Made by a program: the position numbers and the translations under genes | Assembly: GCA_019747815.1 (NCBI GenBank) | Contig: JAIEQJ010000023.1 | Span: 97,414-161,413 of the forward strand | Source of the DNA: Hyphomonadaceae bacterium | GTDB lineage: Bacteria; Pseudomonadota; Alphaproteobacteria; Rhizobiales; Hyphomicrobiaceae | DNA: 64,000 nucleotides | Direction: 5' to 3' | Shown here: piece by piece, positions 58,158-64,000 of the stretch | Layout of the letters: every line of letters starts with the position of its first letter | Position numbering within the stretch: position 1 is the stretch's first letter | The notes under the pieces: model-generated | Told to the model about the DNA's origin: nothing | The model's database searches: none | The model's input: only the letters and a program-made list of their open reading frames with translations

Positions 58158-58757
58158 ATGGTCAGCCCTGCATTCAATCCTGGACCCGGCGGGCAGCTCC
58201 CGCCCACGGCGTATCGCGGCATCATGGCAGACCTGTTGCGGCGTGTGGCTGAGCGGGCGGATCCCGCAGCGTTTCGTGAGCTCTACGAGACCTATGGGCC
58301 GCGCGTTAAGGCCTACATGATGCGCAAGGGTGCGGATGCGGGCACGGCGGAGGACCTGGCCCAGGAGACCCTCCTCACCGTGTGGCGCAAGGCAGCGCTC
58401 TATGCCGGCGACAGGGGCAGCACCACGACGTGGGTGTTTGCCATCGCCAGAAATTTGCGCATCGACCGGTTGCGGCGCGAGGTTCCCTGGCAGGAGCTGC
58501 CAGAGTGGCGACTGGCAGAGCCCGCCGAGGATGCCCAGCCCGACGAGGCTCTGGCAGAGAAGCAGCAGCAGGCCCGATTGCGCGCGGCACTCGCCGATCT
58601 CCCGGCGGATCAGCAGCAAGTCGTGACGCTCGCCTATCTGGAGGGCTTGTCGCACAGCGAGATCGCGGCGCGCCTGGCGCTGCCGCTCGGCACCGTCAAA
58701 TCGCGCATGCGCATTGCCTACCAGAAGGTGCGCGATGCACTCGAGGATCCCGCATGA
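58158..58757 (+). CDS. ECF RNA polymerase sigma factor, RpoE/ECF11-like
   Basis: A 199-residue group IV sigma factor from MVSPAFNPGPGG; Met 23 (MADLLRRVAERADPAAF) is a possible second start. Sigma2 is seen in ETYGPRVKAYMMRKGADAG and DLAQETLLTVWRKAALY, sigma4 in VTLAYLEGLSHSEIAARLAL and GTVKSRMRIAYQKV. The next gene encodes a ChrR-type anti-sigma factor in an ATGA overlap, which identifies this as the RpoE-ChrR module controlling singlet oxygen and peroxide stress genes in Rhodobacter and relatives. Confidence 0.93.
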   Translation: MVSPAFNPGPGGQLPPTAYRGIMADLLRRVAERADPAAFRELYETYGPRVKAYMMRKGADAGTAEDLAQETLLTVWRKAALYAGDRGSTTTWVFAIARNLRIDRLRREVPWQELPEWRLAEPAEDAQPDEALAEKQQQARLRAALADLPADQQQVVTLAYLEGLSHSEIAARLALPLGTVKSRMRIAYQKVRDALEDPA

Positions 58758-59386
58758 CCATCACGCACCACCTCGACGCTGCGACGTTGATGAGCTTTGC
58801 CGCCGGCTCGCTCCCGAGCGCGCTGGCGGCGGTTGCCGCCGCGCATGTCGCCATGTGCCCCCACTGCCGGCGCGAGGTCGCCATGCTGGAGCGCATCGGC
58901 GGCACCCTCATCTCGGCGCTCGCGCCGGCGCAGCTCGATCATTCTCAACCCGCCATGCCGCAGACAACCCGCGCAGCTTCACCGACCCCGGTCGCCGCGG
59001 CGGCCGGCGAGATTCCAACGCCTCTTGCGCCCTTGATCGGCGGCAGTCTCGACGCGGTCGCCTGGCGCTGGATCGGACCAGGATTGCGGCACCGTCGGCT
59101 GCCGTTGCGCGGCGAGGGCAGCCTGCAGCTCATCAAGGCCTCGCCCGGCGCCAGTGTTCCCGAGCATACGCATGGGGGCTCGGAGATCACGCTCGTGCTG
59201 CGCGGCGCGCTCTCCGACAGCTCGGGACGATACGGGCCGGGCGATGTGGCTGATGTGGACGGCGATATCGAACACACGCCGGTTGCGGACCCCGAAGCCG
59301 GGTGCATCTGCGTGATCGCCACCGAGGCGCCGACCCGGTTCCGCGGCCTCATCGCGCGCCTGATGCAACCCTGGCACGGCCTCTGA
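58754..59386 (+). CDS. ChrR-type zinc anti-sigma factor
   Basis: A 210-residue anti-sigma factor that holds its ECF sigma factor inactive until oxidative stress. The N-terminal domain binds the sigma with the zinc motif HVAMCPHCRRE (H-x3-C-x2-C), and the C-terminal cupin has HTHGGSEITLVLRG (H-x-H-x3-E) and DIEHTPV (His), equivalent to the second zinc site of Rhodobacter ChrR. A Pro/Ala-rich linker joins them. It overlaps the sigma gene by ATGA and HU follows after about 200 bases. Confidence 0.92.
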   Translation: MTITHHLDAATLMSFAAGSLPSALAAVAAAHVAMCPHCRREVAMLERIGGTLISALAPAQLDHSQPAMPQTTRAASPTPVAAAAGEIPTPLAPLIGGSLDAVAWRWIGPGLRHRRLPLRGEGSLQLIKASPGASVPEHTHGGSEITLVLRGALSDSSGRYGPGDVADVDGDIEHTPVADPEAGCICVIATEAPTRFRGLIARLMQPWHGL

Positions 59387-59591
59387 GGCGGTCTTGCGGA
59401 GGGGGCGGCCGAGGCGCCCTGCCGCTCGCCGGGATGCGACAGGCCCCGCAGACGGGGCGCTCCGGCCGCGGTCAAGGCCCAAAACCCATCAATTTCGTGC
59501 GTATTTCTGCAAAGAAGGGCTAGTTTCGCCCATTCTACTTATGCTAGGCGCTGACTTGTCATTCACCCAGGAATTCCGAGAGGGAGATGCC

Positions 59592-59909
59592 ATGGCTACC
59601 AATTCGACGTCCGGCGCCGCACCAGCAAAGGTCGAGACCGTCACGCTGCGACAGCTTGCCGAAGGACTCTCTGAGTCGCATGAGCTGCCCAAGAAGCAAG
59701 TGATGGGCATGCTTGAAGAGATGGTTGGCGACATCACCAAGCATCTGAAGCGGGGCGCGCGCATCCGCATCGGCGGCCTCGGCATTCTGCAGGTGCGCAA
59801 GCGCCCGGCGCGCATGGGCCGCAACCCCGCGACCGGCGAGGCCATCAAGATCAAGGCCAGCAAGAAGATCGCCTTCCGCGCCGCCAAGGATCTGAAGGAA
59901 TCGATCTGA
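59592..59909 (+). CDS. HU family DNA-binding protein
   Basis: A 105-residue histone-like nucleoid protein. The product starts at MATNSTSGAAPAK after GAGAGGGAG, a strong ribosome binding site; the longer open frame upstream runs through the ChrR end in another frame. The HU fold is shown by TLRQLAEGLSESHELPKKQV, ARIRIGGLGILQVRKRPARM and GRNPATGEAIKIKASKKIAF, in which the DNA-binding arm carries the usual RNPxTG motif. Confidence 0.95.
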   Translation: MATNSTSGAAPAKVETVTLRQLAEGLSESHELPKKQVMGMLEEMVGDITKHLKRGARIRIGGLGILQVRKRPARMGRNPATGEAIKIKASKKIAFRAAKDLKESI

Positions 59910-59956
59910 AGTCCGCGCAGGCCGATGGCGCGAGCCGGCGGCCGGCCATGCCTACA

Positions 59957-59994
59957 CATTGAGCCCTCCCCGCGTGGGAGGGTTCAATGCTTTT
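59957..59994 (+). terminator. Rho-independent terminator after the HU gene
   Basis: CATTGAGCCCTCCC and GGGAGGGTTCAATG form a 14-base stem with one G-T wobble and a 5-base loop, followed by CTTTT. It lies 48 bases past the HU stop codon. It also ends transcription before the convergent NIPSNAP gene. Confidence 0.8.
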
Positions 59995-60034
59995 GGGCGA
60001 TCCTGTCTCGTCAGACCGACGGCGCGGCGTCCCT

Positions 60035-60670
60035 CTATTTGAGCGGCGAGTGCACCGCCGGGATCATGATGGTGGAGTGCATCTCCTCGATCAGCGGCGC
60101 GGTCTCTTTGAGGAACTGGGCCCAGGCGGAATCCTTTGTGGCCTCCGCGCGGACCTGCGCGCGATGATTGAGATCGGTGTAGGCCCAGACGTGGCAGACC
60201 TCGCTGGGCTGCGGGGCCTCGGTGATCCATAGCCCCACGATCTTGGAATAACGCTCGCGCACGGGCAGCGCCTTCACCAGGTGGTCCGCCCACTGGCGCA
60301 CCGCGCCGGTCTTGGTGCGATAGTTGCGCAGCTCGTACACATTGGGCGTGCGCTCCGGCGCCGCCGGGCCGACCACGCTCGTCAACAGCCGGATGTCCTG
60401 GCGCATGACGTGCGGCCTGATGAGCGAGATGTACTCGCTGTTCCAGCGGGGGTTCCTCGCAAGCTCGGCCCGCAGCCGTGCGCGCTCGTTGAGGTCGGCA
60501 TAGCTCCACATGTGCATGACCTGGTTGAGCGGCCCGATATCGCTGTGCCAGTAGCCCTCGAGCTTGCCGAAGTCGTCCTTGCGAATGTCGCGCGAGACCG
60601 TGCTCGCCGCCTTGACCACCTCCGGCAGCGTGCCTTGCCTGACGGTGTAGGTTCTCAGCTCGTAGATCAT
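60035..60670 (-). CDS. NIPSNAP family protein with two tandem domains
   Basis: A 211-residue protein of ferredoxin-like (dimeric alpha-beta barrel) fold. It has two repeats, MIYELRTYTVRQGTLPEVVK to VMHMWSYADLNERARLRAEL and VYELRNYRTKTGAVRQWADH to VCHVWAYTDLNHRAQVRAEA. The Y-E-L-R-x-Y and W-x-Y-x-D-L-x-x-R motifs are those of NIPSNAP. No catalytic residues are known for the family; related proteins bind small ligands. Confidence 0.9.
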   Translation of the reverse strand: MIYELRTYTVRQGTLPEVVKAASTVSRDIRKDDFGKLEGYWHSDIGPLNQVMHMWSYADLNERARLRAELARNPRWNSEYISLIRPHVMRQDIRLLTSVVGPAAPERTPNVYELRNYRTKTGAVRQWADHLVKALPVRERYSKIVGLWITEAPQPSEVCHVWAYTDLNHRAQVRAEATKDSAWAQFLKETAPLIEEMHSTIMIPAVHSPLK

Positions 60671-61036
60671 TCTTCTCTCCTGGCATTGCAGGCAGCGCGG
60701 TCCCCCGATGCCTGCACAAAAGCCGCGTACCCTAGGTCATAAACTCATAGGGTCCTTCCGGCGATGGTGGAAGCTTCAGCCCGGTTGTCATCCCGGACGG
60801 CCGGAGGCCGATCCGGGACCCAGGGGCCCAGAGCACCAGCAGAGCACCGCCCTCGCGCCTCTGACCTCTGGGGCCCGGCTCTGCGCTACGCTTCGGCCGG
60901 GATGACACTTCGATGCAATCTCAACTGGAAAGACTCTAGCAGCGGCACACTGGCGAAAAAACCACCGCAGCCGCACAGCGCCTTTGCATTATGCCGCGCA
61001 TCCGGCGCCCCGGGGACAGCGGTTGGTCGGCCGCGC
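60671..61036. other. Intergenic region between the NIPSNAP gene and the ModA-like gene
   Basis: About 366 bases. It is largely occupied by the palindromic element listed separately (60787-60906). The rest has no coding signal I can support. Confidence 0.5.
60787..60906. repeat. Palindromic intergenic element with GTCATCCCGG termini
   Basis: The segment starts GTCATCCCGG and ends CCGGGATGAC, an exact 10-base terminal inverted repeat. Inside, GGCCGATCCGGGACCCAGGG and CTCTGGGGCCCGGCTCTGCG carry further complementary stretches. The text resembles the interspersed palindromic elements (RIME/BIME-like) common in Hyphomicrobiales genomes, which have starts such as GTCATCCCGGAC. Only one copy lies in the window, so repetition is not shown here. 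Confidence 0.6.
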
Positions 61037-61822
61037 CTAGCGAGGCATTTCAAAGCCGAGCTCGGCGAACACCGCGCGTGCAGCGGCCGTTTGCAGAACG
61101 GCCAGCACGGCGTCGGCGCGCGCCGGCGCGCCCGCCAGCTTGGCGGCCAGGTAGCGCGTGCGGTGGCCATAGGGGTGCGGCAGCGGTCCCGCCAGGATCA
61201 CGCCGGGATGCGCCACGATCTCGCTCGACTGGCTGACGCCGATCTCGAACCGGCCCCGCGCCACCTCCGCGATCACCTCGCCGCCGAAGGGCAGCACCAC
61301 AACCTTGGTTCTGACCTCGGCTGCAATGCCGAGCCGCTCGAGCACGCCGGCGAAGTGGGCACCTGCCGTTGCGCCCCGCGCCGGATCGGCGTGGGCGATC
61401 GACGCCGCCGACAGCAAGGCCTGCTTCAGGGCATCGGCAGACGTCACGTCGAGCGCCGGCGCGCCCTTGCGCACTGCCAGGGCGACCGCAATGCTGCCGA
61501 GGTCGACAGCCGCAGCAGCGGCAATCTTGCCGGCCTTCTCCAGGGCGGCCAGACCGGCTTCACTCAGAATGACCACATCGGCGACTTCGCCGCGCAGCAC
61601 GCGATCGCGCAAGGCGCCGACGGTATCGAAGACGGCGTCAAGCCTGGCCGCGCTTGCCGCCGCAAGGGCGGGCTCCAGCCGCAGCACGGCCCCTTGCGCG
61701 GCACCCGCCGCCAGCACGCGCACGGTCTCTGAGGCCGCAGCAGGCCAACTGCCGGCCACGGCAACCGCCAGCAGCAGGCCCGCGGCCAGCACCCTCTCGC
61801 TTGGCAGCCGAACCTTCGGCAT
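61037..61822 (-). CDS. ModA-like extracytoplasmic substrate-binding protein
   Basis: A 261-residue binding protein with a signal peptide (core VLAAGLLLAVAVAGSWPAAA). The mature sequence opens VRVLAAGAAQGAVLRLEPAL, followed by the hinge VFDTVGALRDRVLRGEVADV, the ModA pattern. Molybdate-binding residues are not certain by eye, so the ligand may differ. No ModB or ModC gene is adjacent; it stands alone beside the L,D-transpeptidase. Confidence 0.8.
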   Translation of the reverse strand: MPKVRLPSERVLAAGLLLAVAVAGSWPAAASETVRVLAAGAAQGAVLRLEPALAAASAARLDAVFDTVGALRDRVLRGEVADVVILSEAGLAALEKAGKIAAAAAVDLGSIAVALAVRKGAPALDVTSADALKQALLSAASIAHADPARGATAGAHFAGVLERLGIAAEVRTKVVVLPFGGEVIAEVARGRFEIGVSQSSEIVAHPGVILAGPLPHPYGHRTRYLAAKLAGAPARADAVLAVLQTAAARAVFAELGFEMPR

Positions 61823-61842
61823 CGCCAGGCTCCCGGTGGCTA

Positions 61843-63699
61843 CTAGTTCCCGAACAGGCCGGAGAAGAAGTCGTTGCTGGTCTGCTTGGTGGCCTTGGCG
61901 CGCCGCGCTTCCTTCGAATCCCTCAGGGGTGCGGACGCAACGGAGGGCGCCTCCAGCGGCAGCGGCCGGCCGGCCATCGCCATGGCGACGCGGTTGTCGT
62001 GGCCATAGATGTCGCCGAACGACTGCAGGCGGCCGTCATCGTCCACCATGGCGGTGAAGTAGGTGATGTGGACGGGAATCTGCCGCGTCAGCGTGATCTC
62101 GTTGTTGCCGCCGCGTGCCAGCAAATCGCGCACGTGGGCCGCCGACCAGCCTTTGTCCTCCTCCAGCAGAATCTCGGCGAGGCGGCCGGGATTCTGCACC
62201 CGGATGCAGCCGTGGCTGTAGGCCCGCACCGCCTTGTCGAACAGATCGCGCTGCGGCGTGTCGTGCATGTAGATGTCGTGCTTGTTGGGGAAGCGGAACT
62301 TGATCCCGCCCAGCACATTGCCCGGGCCCGCCGGCTGGATGAAGGTGAAGCGCCGGATGTCGACCTGCTGCCAGTCCACCTGGCTCGCATCGACCGGCTT
62401 GCCGTTGTAGCTGACGCGCAGGTTGTGCCGCTGCAGGACCCGGGTGTCGGTGCCGCCGCCGAAGCCGAAGAACCCGCCGTCCGCGTTGGGACGCAGATAG
62501 GGCAGAATCTCCTTCACCTTGATGGAATCCGGCACGCCCCATTCGGGGCCGAACACGATGTAGCGCATGTTGGCGGAGAACAGGGTCGTCTGCGTATCGG
62601 GCTTGCCCACGACGATCCGCATCTGATGGATCGTCTGGCCGCGCTTCACCACGCGCGACTGGAACTCCGGCACGTTGTCCCAGACGTAGAAGGTGCCGAG
62701 GTCCTCCGGCATCCAGCGCCAGCGCTCCATGTTGACGATGATGCGCTGCACCTCCGAGCCGAACGCCGGCTTTGGCGCCTCGGGCCCGTTGAGCGCGGCG
62801 CGCGTGCGGCCGGTCAGCGCGCCGGTCGGCTGAATGTTGTTCCTCTCCTGGAAGGCCCGCACGGCCTCCTGCAGCTCGCGGTCAAAGACCTCCGCATCGC
62901 CCGAACGCGCCGCTAGCTTGAGGCGCTGGCGCAGCAGAGCGACGTGCGGATGGCTCATGCCGAGCTTCAGCGTCGGACCATCCGCGGGCAGGCGCACGAC
63001 AGCTTCGGCCCTCTCCTCGGTCCGGCCGGCCGAGCCGCGCGCCTTCAGCAAGGCGTGCCGCAGGCGCTCGAATTGCACGTGCTTGGGGTGCAGATCGCGC
63101 AGGTAGGTGCCCGGCGTCTCGGTCGCCGCCACGGCGTCCATCACCACCTTGGGCTCGCGCAAGGTCGGCTTCTGGTCGAAGTTGCGGCTGAGCTGGGCCG
63201 GATCGAGGCGCCCGCCGCGCGCATGGCGGGCGTACTTGAGCACCGCCAAGCTGAGCTTGACCTCGGCATCGGCCAGGGCGGGGAGCGACGTCTCGCCGGG
63301 CGCCAGGCGCGGCAGCTCGAAGGCGCGCGCTTCAAGCCCCCAATCGTCGGCCTTGGCGATCTCCGCCATGGCATGGCGGGCCCGGGGCGTGAAGCCGCCA
63401 TCCGCCGTGACCCAAATGGCCGCTGTACGCCCGGCGTAGAACTCCGCCACCGCGGCCCGGTCCGCCGCCACCACGCCGCTGCGGGCCGGCGCGGCTGCCG
63501 CCTGGCGCACCTGCGCCACCAGCGGCTCGATCTCGGCGACCGGCGCCGGTGGCGCCGCCGCGGGTGGCGGTGGCGTTACGGCATCCGCCTGCGGCTGTGC
63601 GGGCTCCGCCGCTGTCTGGGCCCGCGCCGGCGCCACGGTTGCAAGGGCCAGCACGGCTGCAAGGCTTGTCCTGGCAGCGAGCGAAAGTGGTCTCAGCAT
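61843..63699 (-). CDS. L,D-transpeptidase (YcbB/LdtD-like) for peptidoglycan cross-linking
   Basis: It forms 3-3 cross-links in peptidoglycan in the periplasm. The 618-residue product has a signal peptide (cleavage near ARAQ), a Pro/Ala-rich linker, a scaffold domain, a peptidoglycan-binding-like segment (KLGMSHPHVALLRQRLKLAA), and the YkuD catalytic domain with the active-site motif AYSHGCIRVQNPGRLAEIL holding the nucleophile Cys and His. The C-terminus is basic with QTSNDFFSGLFGN. The domain order is that of YcbB. Confidence 0.94.
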   Translation of the reverse strand: MLRPLSLAARTSLAAVLALATVAPARAQTAAEPAQPQADAVTPPPPAAAPPAPVAEIEPLVAQVRQAAAAPARSGVVAADRAAVAEFYAGRTAAIWVTADGGFTPRARHAMAEIAKADDWGLEARAFELPRLAPGETSLPALADAEVKLSLAVLKYARHARGGRLDPAQLSRNFDQKPTLREPKVVMDAVAATETPGTYLRDLHPKHVQFERLRHALLKARGSAGRTEERAEAVVRLPADGPTLKLGMSHPHVALLRQRLKLAARSGDAEVFDRELQEAVRAFQERNNIQPTGALTGRTRAALNGPEAPKPAFGSEVQRIIVNMERWRWMPEDLGTFYVWDNVPEFQSRVVKRGQTIHQMRIVVGKPDTQTTLFSANMRYIVFGPEWGVPDSIKVKEILPYLRPNADGGFFGFGGGTDTRVLQRHNLRVSYNGKPVDASQVDWQQVDIRRFTFIQPAGPGNVLGGIKFRFPNKHDIYMHDTPQRDLFDKAVRAYSHGCIRVQNPGRLAEILLEEDKGWSAAHVRDLLARGGNNEITLTRQIPVHITYFTAMVDDDGRLQSFGDIYGHDNRVAMAMAGRPLPLEAPSVASAPLRDSKEARRAKATKQTSNDFFSGLFGN

Positions 63700-64000
63700 C
63701 GGGGAATCTCTCCAAGGTGCGCGCGAAATTTATCGGCGGCGACCATCCCTGACCAGCAGGCGCCGGCGGGCGCGCCGAGGATCGTCATCGGTCCTTGCAA
63801 TTCGGCAACAGCCAACACAATTCTCCACCGGCTGCCGTCGTCGCCATATCGCTTGCCCATTGTGGCGACTTTTGTGCTTCGCAGCGCAGCATCCGCGTCT
63901 TCCTCCGGTCGGCCGCCCGGGAAGCCGCAAGGGCTGGTGCCGCAGCACCTTGCGCCCCGCAGCGGCTTTCCGCCCGAGGGGGTGCGAGACGAGGAGGAGC
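63700..64000. other. Right-edge region upstream of the L,D-transpeptidase gene
   Basis: About 300 bases with the L,D-transpeptidase promoter presumably near 63700-63760. A short minus-strand frame (63730-63948, 72 codons, Arg-rich) looks like a GC-driven shadow. The region runs off the window, so the neighbouring gene cannot be seen. Confidence 0.4.

Noticed and set aside
63730..63948. Small Arg-rich minus-strand frame before the L,D-transpeptidase gene
   Set aside because: No ribosome binding site, Arg/Cys-rich composition and no recognisable domain.

Overview
This is a high-GC stretch of an alphaproteobacterial chromosome, most likely from the order Hyphomicrobiales (Rhizobiales). The evidence is the syntenic block DUF1476-purC-purS-purQ-purL-bolA-grxD, a CckA-type hybrid kinase close to recA, alaS and icd, an alphaproteobacterial DksA without its zinc cysteines, an ECF sigma factor paired with a ChrR anti-sigma factor, a phasin, and a coiled-coil protein whose ends resemble the rhizobial growth-pole-ring proteins. 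I see no tRNA, rRNA, CRISPR array, prophage or transposase. It reads as core chromosome with several accessory insertions.

Layout. 1-8.0 kb: purine synthesis (purC, purS, purQ, purL) with an exported protein and a LysE-type exporter inserted between the pur genes, then bolA, the monothiol glutaredoxin gene and a PqiA-like membrane protein. 8.0-14.5 kb: rpsD, a secreted protein, a TrmJ-like RNA methyltransferase with an extra N-terminal domain, an alpha/beta hydrolase, icd, and a glycerophosphodiesterase. 14.5-25.1 kb, all on the minus strand: a small exported protein, alaS, recA, a tctCBA tricarboxylate transporter and cckA. 25.4-29.7 kb: a FliO-like protein, a large MscS-family channel, a small secreted protein and dksA.

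30.2-37.3 kb: a plus-strand locus beginning with a MoxR-type AAA+ ATPase and ending with a CoxE-like VWA protein. Between these usual partners lie an alkaline-phosphatase-superfamily enzyme, an unknown membrane-anchored protein, a YcjX/YcjF pair and a tiny LuxR-type regulator. 37.5-46.1 kb: a lipoprotein, a ferredoxin and ferredoxin reductase pair, an orphan Hpt protein facing the growth-pole-ring-like coiled-coil protein, a dipeptide epimerase, an MFS permease and threonine dehydratase. 46.4-52.0 kb: an exported protein and a minus-strand run soxA-soxX-soxB-ccdA-thiD, with no soxYZ or soxCD in view.

52.2-64 kb: tkt-pgk (no gap gene between them), a crotonase, a phasin, a PfkB sugar kinase, the sigma/ChrR pair, HU, a NIPSNAP protein, a palindromic intergenic element, a lone ModA-like binding protein and an L,D-transpeptidase.

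Functionally the window mixes nucleotide and carbon metabolism (pur, icd, tkt, pgk), information and cell-cycle functions (recA, alaS, rpsD, dksA, cckA, HU), envelope and polar growth (L,D-transpeptidase, growth-pole-ring-like protein, mechanosensitive channel) and an incomplete thiosulfate oxidation set. The best candidates for something undescribed are the split MoxR/VWA locus, the growth-pole-ring-like protein facing an orphan Hpt protein, and the TrmJ fusion. All functional calls rest on motif recognition by eye, without database searches.
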